DNA of 64,000 nt from Spinacia oleracea (taxonomy: Eukaryota > Streptophyta > Magnoliopsida > Caryophyllales > Amaranthaceae): contig NC_079491.1 of NCBI RefSeq assembly GCF_020520425.1, positions 3,410,001-3,474,000 on the forward strand, in the 5' to 3' direction. The position numbers and the translations under genes are program-made. Position 1 is the first letter of the stretch, and the number at the start of each line of letters is the position of its first letter. The notes under the pieces are model-generated. The model was given only the letters and a program-made list of their open reading frames with translations, had not been told where the DNA came from and searched no databases. Positions 9,483 through 20,500 of the stretch are shown here, one piece after another.

Positions 9483-11170
9483 AACTTGTACCCATTTAAC
9501 TCCCGATGTCCATCCAATCGTAATTGACAATCTTTAAAGGTCGGAAAGATGAAGAGTTTTAGCAGATCGAAACTAAACTTATATCAAAGATTAGACAAGG
9601 GCTTGACCCTTAGGAAGTGGGGGAAAGGGTAAAGAGATCCCCTTCTCCCAAAGTGTTCCTATTGATGATTGAATTTCCAACAAATATCCATCCATATCCA
9701 TGAATGACACTCTGAATGATTATTTTTTTTATAGTAAAAACAATTAATTAATAAAAATAATTATATGACGTCTACAAAAGAAATTTGAATACAATAACAA
9801 ATAGAGTCAAATAAAAATCTCCTTTATCAAAACTACGATCGTTGAGAAGATCTTGCGTGGGACATCTCTCGCACATATCGATGGAGTATACAACCTTTTC
9901 GGATGGACAATGTAACGATTTGTTGTAGTCGTGAGGATGGTTTTCATCTGATTGCATTCGAATTTTTTTACAATAATCATTAGATCTGCGATCCTGGACA
10001 TTAGAAAAATAAGAAAATTCCTGTCTTTCGAGAGTTGATCGGTTACTTGTTTCTTGCAATGTTGCACTTAGTGGATAATATGCCACTAGTAAAATAATCT
10101 AGCTCTTCATTTGGTCGACAACGTATCTATATCTATCAACTCGGATAACTACGTTATTTTTAAGCTAGATTGGAGACATTATCATATCGGGTCAACTTTT
10201 ACCGGCTTAAAGTCTTGTAGCTTAATAATTAGCCCCCCATAAATCAATGACCAATAGGGAGTAAGTTATTTTATGAAGTATAATAAGTTGGACATTAATT
10301 AACCTATCATTTTTCCTTTTCCACTTGTCATGCAAGTTACAATCCAATGCAAAACATTTCTCTTAAGGAACAACTCTTTCATAACCACTTCCCATTTTCG
10401 CCGACTTTAAACGCGGTAATAGCTCCTTATCCACAACATAATGAAATACTGAATCACCTTTCTTAACAGGAACAAGAACAATAAAATAAAATAAAAAATC
10501 GAATATCCTTTTCGTATCCGAAAATACAATAAAATAAAATAGAACATCTATCCAAGTAGAAGATATTAGAAACCAATAATGAAATATTGATGTATTGGAA
10601 ATGTTTTGTTTTTCTTCCAGAAGTGGGAAACCATCACTTCTCCACCTGCAGTCGTATGATACCACTATTTTATTCCTGACATAGTCAATATACTCAAATT
10701 GATCAAACTATAACAACATTAAACTGCTTAATTTAACAAATTAAAAAAAAAAAACGGCGAAATAATCATAATTAATTGAGCAGGCGAACAATTCCGGAGA
10801 CTATCGTGTAAGAAAATCAGAGGAATAATGAATGATTTAAGGAAATGATCAAGAACCTTCACCTTCGATGAAGCATGATGTGTACCATCATCACCATATT
10901 TACAGGGATATATTATTATGAACAACACAACAGGTTGACAGTTGCTGTAAACCTTCAAAGCAAGCAACAAGGAAACTGCAGTGAATGTTCCTGTATTACC
11001 AATTACCAAGTATAAAGATAAGTACACAAACTTATAATCTTGCTCACGAAAATAGAAAGAGTCAGAATAATCATTCAATAAAATAAACTAAAAGTCTATA
11101 ACCATTTCCTCTTATCTCAAATTTCTCAACCTTTGTTGACTTCCTCTTATCTGAAAACTCGATCATTAGA
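9483..11170. other. Upstream region of the Ca2+-ATPase gene
   Basis: No gene is supported. Two minus-strand open frames (10363-10665 and 10728-11078) lack any domain I recognise, though parts such as the KSAKMGSGYERVV end of the first look protein-like and could be gene debris. A W-box-like TTGACT lies at 11136-11141, about 30 bp before the ATG. Confidence 0.45.
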
Positions 11171-14100
11171 ATGGAAGGGAGAGATTTCGTTAGTGATTAC
11201 GGTACTCTGCTTCATAACATGAGCACCACCATAACACGAGCGAGGAAGAGGTGGCACGTAGCAGGTGCAGCAATCTATTCATTCAGGGCATTTCTGTCAA
11301 TAGCCAAAGACACCACTTTGGGTATTGGTTACCAGCAACCTTACACAGTTCTTGATGTTGAGCCCAGTACACCAGCAACCCCTTCTTCATCATGTATAGA
11401 TGCAGAAAAGCTTGCAGAAATTGTGAAAGAGAAGAGGGTTGAGTCTCTTCGCACGATTGGTGGTGTACACAAAATTGCAAGTGCTTTAAAGACGAATGAA
11501 GCGAGCGGTATATCGGGAAGCGAGCATGATCTCGGGTGGAGGAAGGAGAAATACGGGTCAAATACGTACAAGAGGCCGAAATCGAAGGGATTCCTTTATT
11601 TCGTTTGGAATGCGTTTCAGGATTTGACTCTCATCATCCTTCTTGTATGTGCAGCGCTTTCTCTTGGGTTCGGGATCAAGTTGCATGGCATCAAAGAAGG
11701 GTGGTATGAAGGAGGAAGCATCTTCTTGGCGGTTTTTCTTGTTGTTCTTGTTACTGCTGTTAGTAACATTAAACAAGATAGACAATTCAGTAAACTGTCA
11801 AAAATCAGTGATAATATCACGATTAGTGTTGTGAGGGATGGGAGGCCGCAACAAATCTCTATTTTTGACATTGTGGTTGGAGATGTGGTGGTGTTGAAGA
11901 TTGGTGATCAAATACCAGCAGATGGGTTGTTCATAGACGGACAATCGTTGCTGATAGATGAGTCAAGCATGACGGGGGAGAGTGATCATATAGAGGTTAA
12001 TTCAAGTAACCCGTTTCTCCATTCGGGTTCAAAAGTTGGTGACGGGTATGGCCGGATGTTGGTGACGGGTGTCGGGATGCATACTTCATGGGGAGAGATG
12101 ATGAGCTCGATTAACCGTGATACGTCAGAACAAACTCCATTACAAGGGAGGCTCGATGGATTGACCTCGGCAATAGGGAAGATAGGTCTGGTTGTGGCTT
12201 TGCTTGTCCTCGTAGTGTTACTTGTAAGGTATTTCACGGGTAACACACTTGATGAGAACGGGAGAAGAGCGTATAACGGTAAAGCAACAGGGATTAATTC
12301 CATACTCGGTTCCATAGTTCGGATAATCTCTGCTGCAGTCACCATTGTTGTTGTTGCCATTCCCGAGGGGTTGCCGTTAGCTGTGACGCTCACGCTTGCT
12401 TACTCGATGAAACGGATGATGGTGGATCAGGCGATGGTGAGGAAGCTCTCGGCTTGTGAGACGATGGGGTCCGCCACCGTCATCTGCACTGATAAAACCG
12501 GAACCTTGACGTTGAATCAGATGCAAGTGACCAAGGCTTGGATCGGAGAAGAAGAAGGAACCCGAGTAACTGCTCCCAGTATTCTTGAACTGCTCCAACA
12601 AGGGGTTGCTTTGAATACAACGGGTGTAATATATATACCTTTTGAAGGAGGAGTACCGGAGATTTCAGGAAGTCCAACTGAGAAAGCCATTCTTTCTTGG
12701 GCAATCAAGGAATTAGGTATGGATATGGAGTCAATAAAGCAAAGTTGTTCAATTCTTCAGGTTGAAAGCTTCAACTCGATTAAGAAGAGAAGTGGGGTGA
12801 TGATGAAGAAGGAATCTGATGGGAGTATCAACGTGCACTGGAAAGGAGCTGCGGAATTTATTGTAGCAATGTGTTCTGATTATTACAATGTTGATGGCAC
12901 AAAAATAGGGATGGATGAAGATAGAAGGAGAAGAATCGGGTTAATAATCGAGGGTATGGCAGCTAGCAGTCTACGTTGCATTGCATTTGCTCATAGAGAA
13001 GTCTTAGAAGAAGAACTCGAGTATAACGAGGAAAACAATAAACCGAAGATTAAAGAAGAAGCGTTAACCTTGTTGGGGATTGTAGGTTTGAAGGATCCGT
13101 GCCGTCCAGAAGTCAAAAACGCAGTAGAAGTCTGCAAAAGAGCAGGAGTTCGGATCAAAATGATTACAGGAGACAACATTTTCACAGCAAAAGCAATAGC
13201 CACGGAATGTGGCATACTCGGTTACCAACAACAAGAAGGTGAAGTTGTGGAAGGGTTAGAGTTTCGGAACTACACACACGAAGAAAGAATGGAAAAGGTT
13301 GACAAAATATGCGTAATGGCTAGATCATCCCCTTTAGATAAGCTCCTTATGGTTCAATGCTTAAAGCAAAAGGGTGAAGTGGTTGCAGTTACAGGAGACG
13401 GAACCAATGATGCACCAGCTTTAAAAGAAGCAGATATTGGACTTGCTATGGGAATTCAAGGCACCGAGGTGGCTAAAGAGAGTTCCGATATTATCATCCT
13501 CGATGATAATTTCAGCACGGTTTCCACCGTTCTAAGGTGGGGCCGGTGTGTTTACACCAACATACAAAAATTCATTCAATTTCAACTTACAGTGAATGTA
13601 GCAGCTCTGGTAATCAACTTCATAGCAGCAGTTTCCGCCGGAGAAGTCCCTCTGACAGCTGTCCAGCTACTATGGGTCAATCTTATAATGGACACATTAG
13701 GGGCACTTGCCCTTGCTACGGAGCGTCCTACAAAAGAGCTTCTCGATAAGCCCCCCGTTGGAAGAACAGCACCATTGATAACCAACATTATGTGGAGGAA
13801 TCTTCTTTGTCAAGCACTATATCAGATCACAGTGCTATTGATCCTGCAGTTCAGAGGTAGGTCAATCTTTAACGTGTCTACAGATAAAAAGAACACTCTC
13901 ATATTTAACACGTTCGTGTTGTGCCAAATTTTCAACGAATTCAATTCAAGAAGGATGGAAAAGCAAAATATATTCGAAGGAATTCACAAAACTCCTTTGT
14001 TTCTTGGGATTGTTGTGATAGAAGTTATCCTTCAGGTTGTGATGGTTGAGTTTTTGAAAAATTTCGCCAACACAGTGAACTTGAACTGGAAAGAATGGGC

Positions 14101-14287
14101 AGCATGTATTGTCATCTCATTTGTTACATGGCCTATTGGTTTTCTAGTTAAACTCATACCTGTTCCAGAAGAGCCCATTTTCCGCACTCTTGGAAAATTC
14201 ATATCCAAAGCAAGAAAGTCTAAAGCAAGAAATTCTATTCACAGAGATGCTAGTCTTGAATCCAGATCAAGTAGAAAAGTACTATAA
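11171..14287 (+). CDS. Plasma-membrane-type autoinhibited Ca2+-ATPase (ACA12/ACA13-like)
   Basis: This is a 1,038-residue P2B-type ATPase that pumps Ca2+ out of the cytosol using ATP. The N-terminus holds a basic, hydrophobic calmodulin-binding/autoinhibitory helix (residues 23-41, RARKRWHVAGAAIYSFRAF). Further motifs in order: TGES 268-271 (actuator domain), PEGLP 398-402 in transmembrane helix 4, phosphorylation site DKTGTLT with D441, and hinge TGDGTNDAPA from 741. Ten membrane helices are expected and hydrophobic blocks fit. The gene is a single uninterrupted exon, a feature of the Arabidopsis ACA12/ACA13 pair, whereas most other ACA genes have introns; length also matches. The start Met lies just before the calmodulin-binding region, as in the family. 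All key residues are present, so the pump should be active. Distinguishing ACA12 from ACA13 orthology needs a tree. MIR167 genes follow on the same strand, as near both Arabidopsis genes. Confidence 0.95.
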   Translation: MEGRDFVSDYGTLLHNMSTTITRARKRWHVAGAAIYSFRAFLSIAKDTTLGIGYQQPYTVLDVEPSTPATPSSSCIDAEKLAEIVKEKRVESLRTIGGVHKIASALKTNEASGISGSEHDLGWRKEKYGSNTYKRPKSKGFLYFVWNAFQDLTLIILLVCAALSLGFGIKLHGIKEGWYEGGSIFLAVFLVVLVTAVSNIKQDRQFSKLSKISDNITISVVRDGRPQQISIFDIVVGDVVVLKIGDQIPADGLFIDGQSLLIDESSMTGESDHIEVNSSNPFLHSGSKVGDGYGRMLVTGVGMHTSWGEMMSSINRDTSEQTPLQGRLDGLTSAIGKIGLVVALLVLVVLLVRYFTGNTLDENGRRAYNGKATGINSILGSIVRIISAAVTIVVVAIPEGLPLAVTLTLAYSMKRMMVDQAMVRKLSACETMGSATVICTDKTGTLTLNQMQVTKAWIGEEEGTRVTAPSILELLQQGVALNTTGVIYIPFEGGVPEISGSPTEKAILSWAIKELGMDMESIKQSCSILQVESFNSIKKRSGVMMKKESDGSINVHWKGAAEFIVAMCSDYYNVDGTKIGMDEDRRRRIGLIIEGMAASSLRCIAFAHREVLEEELEYNEENNKPKIKEEALTLLGIVGLKDPCRPEVKNAVEVCKRAGVRIKMITGDNIFTAKAIATECGILGYQQQEGEVVEGLEFRNYTHEERMEKVDKICVMARSSPLDKLLMVQCLKQKGEVVAVTGDGTNDAPALKEADIGLAMGIQGTEVAKESSDIIILDDNFSTVSTVLRWGRCVYTNIQKFIQFQLTVNVAALVINFIAAVSAGEVPLTAVQLLWVNLIMDTLGALALATERPTKELLDKPPVGRTAPLITNIMWRNLLCQALYQITVLLILQFRGRSIFNVSTDKKNTLIFNTFVLCQIFNEFNSRRMEKQNIFEGIHKTPLFLGIVVIEVILQVVMVEFLKNFANTVNLNWKEWAACIVISFVTWPIGFLVKLIPVPEEPIFRTLGKFISKARKSKARNSIHRDASLESRSSRKVL

Positions 14288-14640
14288 CCGGAGCTCAACA
14301 CGTATTATCAGATAATTCATAGACCTTTTTGTTTCCCTTACTTAAGATTAATTGGTGTATCTGATAGTCGATTGGTTAGTGATCAGACATTTGTACATCT
14401 TTGACCTCCCCAACCCTTGCGAGTAGGATACTTACATGATTGTTTTATTTTTATTTTATTTTATTATTGTAACATTAAACATTTAAACCTTTGGCTTGTT
14501 TTGTTGAAGGCCATAAATCTCAGGAATTATGACATTTTTGTGTAACTTTGCATGGGATTTCCCAATGTCATGTTCAAGGTAGCACATCTCCACATTTCTA
14601 TTCACTAATAATCATTGAAGAAAAGCAACTGGAGATGCTT

Positions 14641-14762
14641 TACACTCAGCAACTGGAGATGCTTTACCATGAACATTCCCATGGGAAGTTCCATCAAAAC
14701 TTACACTCAGCAACTGGAGATGCTTTACCATGAACATTCCCATGGGAAGTTCCATCAAAACT
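14641..14762 (+). repeat. Two 61-bp tandem copies downstream of the Ca2+-ATPase
   Basis: TACACTCAGCAACTGGAGAT begins copies at 14641 and 14702 that are essentially identical, including an inverted CATTCCCATGGGAAG core. A third partial copy precedes at about 14625. Probably a local duplication, possibly in the 3' UTR. Confidence 0.8.
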
Positions 14763-15984
14763 TACAAAGTCAGTATCATTCCATTAATTCATGACCTTGA
14801 ACAAACTAGCCGAATACTCATAGTACTTTTCTTTAACTTTCTTTTGTAGGAAAGTGCTTTTTTTTTCTTTATGTATGATCTGTAACAAACCTTGAACTTT
14901 CAGAAATGTGTATTTTCATTCTGGTGTTACCTAGTTTTCTATCAAAAGAGCTTGTACAGTTGTACATAGACCGAAACATGCATGGTTTACACCATACGAA
15001 TAGAAGAAGCATAAGCTCTATTGTTTTTCTTTATTTCCCTTTTCCCAAAATGATCGAAATCCAAATTTTGACAATCTTGTTCGGCTTGGCTACCCGCCAC
15101 CCCGTTTCTAAAGCCATATGTAACAGTCTAATTACTCTCATAAGTCATGAGATTCATGATTCAACTATTTCCTAAACAACAACTTAAACAACCCTAATTT
15201 GTCGGTCAATTTCCCGTCCTAAGTTCAATTCTCCATCAATTTTCCTCGGAATTCCAAAGCTTAAGAGTTAAGATCTTATATTGTTCCGTACTTAGAAAAT
15301 ACTCCATGATTGATCTCACACAAAAAACTCAATAGAACTATGAATGCAGAATACTGAAGTCATTACTCCAATTACCAGCAATAGTTTGAATTCCCAGTAA
15401 TCCAATTCCAAAGCTGGTAAAGCTAAACCAGAGAATATGACAAATTTTTTCAGAAATTAAAACTACATTTCCTGATCAATATCTACCAAGAGAAAACAAA
15501 AAATTAACAAAAAATTTTGTTTTAAATTTATAAGCAAAGACGAATGCATTTGGTAGTAGACAAATTGAGAGGATAATTGGATAAATTCGTGCGAATTTTG
15601 TGATAATTCACAATAAACAATTGACAATTAAACATTTCTCCATAACAAAAAAAGCATGGAATTTGCAATATGGATACATGATCAATTTTGATTCCTCTGA
15701 AATGCAAGTACAGAAATTGGCAAAAAAAAAAAAAACTGATTATAAAATTGATGCAATTTCCTGTATTGAAGTTGTGAGAAATTGGCAGACGAGCTTTGAT
15801 TTGTATACGATTAAAATTCAGAAAAAGGAAATAAAGAGGCAAAATTGTGTTCTTACTCCAGAAATTGATGCATGTCACCGACTTTGATCGATTGGATGAA
15901 GCAACGTTGCCCTCGCCATTGAAGCCGTATAGAGCGAAATTGATACTCCCTAGTCCCTACTAGTGGAAATTTGCAAGTGATGTG

Positions 15985-16120
15985 ATATCTGGTTAGTCGT
16001 AATGGCTATGGCTCGTGCTTATGAATATCTGGTTAGTCGTAATGGCTAATAATGGCTAATAGCTATGGCTCGTGCTTATGAATATCTGGTTAGTTGTAAT
16101 GGCTAATGGCTATGGCTCGT
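15985..16120 (+). repeat. Three tandem copies of a ~40-57 bp unit
   Basis: ATATCTGGTTAGTCGTAATG starts copies at 15985 and 16025, and a variant starts at 16082. Each ends with CTATGGCTCGTG. The middle copy has an extra internal AATGGCTAAT duplication. Confidence 0.75.
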
Positions 16121-16210
16121 GAAATTGGTACTCCCTACTTGTGTTTGGGAGTCGGCTAACAACATATTGTGTTATAATTTTCAAATAGGCTACCCAACTA
16201 AAGCCGATCC

Positions 16211-16310
16211 AGCCAATGATGTATTGGCCTAATGGTTAAGACTGAAGGTCTGTGTATGATAGGTCTCATGTTCGAATCTCACTGCCCCTGATTCGCACCA
16301 AAAAGAACTA
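16211..16310 (+). mobile_element. tRNA-derived SINE (head region)
   Basis: An A-box-like TTGGCCTAATGGTTAAGACT is followed at the right distance by a B-box-like TCATGTTCGAATCTC. The family resembles the fragment at 8105. No clear tail or target duplication. Confidence 0.5.
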
Positions 16311-17531
16311 AAGCTTAAATCCACATTCCATTATTTTGGATCATGTGTGTGTCTGGTTCTAAACAAATTCATCCAGATCATACTTTAGCGTTCTATTATG
16401 TCGGGTCATTTTGTGACGTGCGGTGCTCCCCACCCCCCAAAAATGCATTCATCCATGATCTAAAACTCTATTCAGTATTCACAAGCAACAATGTCGTATC
16501 AACGTATCGTGTCTTCCTTGATATTTTTGTGTGTGTTAGTTTTGTCTTGTCGTGTCTCGGGGGTCACTGTCGTTTACAGTAACCTTAACTCGATAACTCC
16601 CTAAAACCCAAAGTCTGAAACCAAATAAGAATGCTACCATAGTCCACGAGCAGAAAACCATACTCACAAATATTTAGGATTTTAGGTATTGATATGCACT
16701 ATTTTGAACATTTTTTATGAAACTCACGGAGTATCTAACAAAATGATACACATTCGCAACATTCATAACAATAATGTTGGATTTTCAACTTTGCATCACA
16801 AGTTTTTAAGATCTTTTTAAAATTTCGTATACTCTTATAGTCTCATCCTTTCCAAGGAAACTGATTTTGGCACACCTCTATGTGAGTAAAGGATAATTTC
16901 CAGTGCCTCGCTTTTTCTTACTCGTTAAAAAAATATAGTCCTTACATTAATACGGGTTACATGTTGTTGAGCTATTTCCGGGCCGAGTTAAATAATTCAA
17001 TTTTACCTTCTACAAAAAAAAAAAAAAATGTGGTTGAGTTGTTGGCTTTTTTGTTACACAAATGTAACAATCATCCCAAATCAACAACCATCGATTACAG
17101 ATTCTGTGGGGTTTGAATTTCACGTTCTTGTAGAGGATCACTATCAGTTGGTCGTGTGGTCAACCAAAGTGATGCCTAATCCTTTCTTTTTTATACAATC
17201 ATTTCAAATTTAGGGTAGGATTGAGAATCTTCCATCCAATAATTTAAGACAATCACTATTCATCATGATGCACACCATGTGTTCGAGAAAATGACCCAAT
17301 GAATTTTTCATTATTGAAACACACCAAAATTCACAATCTTCATCTCCATTGATAGTTGACCTTAATTTTCCCAGAAGAGAGAGAAAGTGTGGCTAACACG
17401 TTGTAGTACTGAATCCCATAAGTCTACTACATGATCATGGCACTCAATTTCTTTACTGTTCTTCCTTGTTCAACATCACCAACCTTCAAAAGTTGCAAAA
17501 TTTTCAGACCCAGAAACTTAGAGAGTCGAAA

Positions 17532-20500
17532 ATGGAGTCCTGGGTAAACACATTGGTTAAGGATATCAAAGGAAAAGTTGGTTTTTCTGGGCCTTTATCA
17601 ACTTCTACTACAACTAGAACTACCCTTTTCTCTCTTTTATCTCAAGAGAGTGAAGTTGTTGATGTCCCACAAAAATCAGACACTTCATATGATTATTTTC
17701 CTTCAAGGTAAAATTGCCCCACTTGATTCTTAGTTGTTTGCATTCATTTGTTTTCTAGGGTTTGATTTAAGCTAAGTTTTTGTTCTAATTGTGGCTGTAA
17801 ATGTTGATTCTTAGTTGCATATGAAACTCCAGTTGTTTAGGGAAATTAGTTTAGCTTTTACTAGTTGATAGTGTAACTTGGAAGCTTGGAGCACTGTTGA
17901 CTTGATTATATCAATGGTTTGATACTTTGATGGGTATATAGCGGTAAAGAATATATCTTGACAGTTGATTTATTTGAGCAACAACCCTAAGAATAGGTGC
18001 AGTAATTTGTAGCTTGTTTAGCATAATGTTAACTTGAAATCATTCATCATTCATCATTCATCAAATGTTAACTTGAAAGCATTCATCATTCATCAAGTAA
18101 CAATCCTAATAGTAGGTGCAGTTATTAGTAGCTTGTTTAGCATTGATCTCAGGTTGCACGGTAGCTTGTACCGGTGCTTGCTACTCGCCATAGTGCTTTA
18201 ATAGGAATTCAATTTCTAGTCGTTTTCATTATAATGTGAACTCCTTGACTCAAACTGGCTGTTAGAAGTTAGTGTTGTACAAACTCTTAATGTCTTATGT
18301 CATGATGGTTAAGAAACTCTTAACTTACTTTCTCTCATTGATTACTCAAACTGGCTGTTTGAGGTTAGTGTGTTGTAGAAACTCTTATACTCTTATACTC
18401 TTATGTCATGAATCATGATGCTTAAGCTTACTTTCTTTCATTGAGTACTCAAAGGCCGTTGGAGGTTATTGTTGTAGAACATTATAGGAATTAGTCTTAA
18501 GGAATACTGCTTCTCAGTTGAGCTAAGTTTATTACGACCTTATTGAGACGCAGATGCTTGATTCTAGTGCTAACCATGATTGTTTCCACTTTTTTTTTCT
18601 TCTAAAATTCTCAATTAAACTGCTGTTAGTCCATATAATACCTAGTATATTATGAAAATGCATTTAATTTCCAACTCAATTTGACTTACTTCAATTATGT
18701 GTCATGACCTTTGTATTTTTTTATCACAGCTTGTCGCCTCCAGAACTTCGGTTACTTATTCAGTATGTTCTGCAAATGAGGCTCATAAATCCCAACCACG
18801 ATCTCAATAATATCTTGGGAAGACTCTTATTCATGGAGCATTTGGCCTCTGAGAATGCGTCTTCTACACCTAGTTTGGAGTTTGACATGAGCAAAACGGG
18901 CCATGCTTGTATTGCAGCATCGCTAGGGGAGAGGGCATGGCCACCAATGGAAGGCTACTCTTTCTTGTGCTGGTTTCAGTGTAAGGGGTTAAAGTCACAG
19001 AGAACAGAACATCAGGGAACAATGAAACTAAGGTTGTTTTCTGTTAGTTCAACAGATAGTGGAAACACATTTGGGGAAGAAATTTTTCTGCAGGAAGATG
19101 GCGTGCTTACTCTTGCAACAAACAGTACTTTGTTATATTCTTCTTGTAGCTTGGAATTGGAAGAAGGCAAATGGTATCATCTAGCCATTGTACAGAGCAA
19201 TAGAGATGATGTTGCTGCCGAACACTTTTCTGGTACTGTACACATATATCTTAACGGGAAGCGGAGTGACACTGCAGAACTTGCTTACACTCCAGTGCTC
19301 GTTGAAAGGGAATTGCAGGTTACTATTGGGACACCTGAAAACCATGCAAGTGTGAGTGACTTGCAATGGAGACTCCGTAGTTGCTATATTTTCCAAGAAC
19401 CGCTCTCTCCTGATTTTATTCATTTCATGTACATGCTTGTTAGAGGAAACACAATTCTACTTCAAGGTTCGGATAATTCTCACTCCGTTTTTAATGAAGA
19501 TGGTGGTGGAGAGAGGAATTCTGTATTGGACTCAAGTTCAGATACTGGAATAGAAGGATTAGACACTGATGAGAAAGTAGGGAGACCTGAGGCAGATGGC
19601 TCAAAGACAATTTGGGATGTGGAGATGCTGGAAAAGACGTGGTTACAACTTTGGGGAAAGAAACTTCTCTGTGCATTCAATGCATCACGAATAGAAGCTT
19701 TACCAGCATCACAGACTTTGACCTTGCTCAATCTTGTTGATCCTCTGTCAACTGCTGTTCCTTCAACCGGTTAGTACTCAAGCCCTATATTATTACTTAA
19801 AAATTCTTGTTAAGTTATTCATACAGAATTTTTTCAATGTCATTAGGCTCCGTTCTATTCGACTTATTTTGTCTGAACTGAACTTATATGAACTTACTTG
19901 TTTTATCTGAAAAAAAACTTATTTTGACTAGAATAACTTTAAATGTGTGTTAAAACGTCCGAAAAAAAACTTATTTTTCTGAACTTATCTGAACTTAACT
20001 GAACTTATCTGAACTTATTTTGTTTGAAAGAAGTCAAAATAAGTCGAACTTATTTTGTCTGAAATAAGTCGAACTTTTTTTGTTTGATTGATTCATTTCC
20101 TTTATCTCATATTTTTCTTGTGGGACTTCAATATTTCAGGCATAGCGCACTTTGCGCATCTCTACGGTGATATCTCCATTTGTAGGAGATGCATAATTGG
20201 AAATGTTATCTGCCCAGTTACAGGGATAGCAGTTATCTTAGCTGTTATTGAATCTGCTGAAACAAGGAACATGCTTCATATAGCCTTAACAATATTTGCA
20301 TCTTCTCTTAATTTGAATCCTCATATGGCTCAACAGATGAAAGCATGCAAAGGTTATCAGTTGCTATCTCTATTCCTTCATAAGAAAATAGCCTTTTTTG
20401 ACATCCAATGTCTTGAGATTCTCTTCAAGATTGCCGTATCTGAGGATCCTCTGAAACTGATGGATAGCCAAACTATTATGCCTTCTTCAATGGATATTCA

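Larger units (their letters stand above)
14763..17531. other. Intergenic region before the SPIRRIG-like gene
   Basis: No gene is supported. It contains a tandem triplication at 15985-16120, a SINE-like head at 16211-16310, and the likely promoter and 5' UTR of the next gene at its right end. Confidence 0.5.

Noticed and set aside
10363-10665. Minus open frame that could be a gene fragment
   Set aside because: No recognisable domain, low-complexity FYFIV stretches, no intron or start context; kept only as a note in the upstream region.
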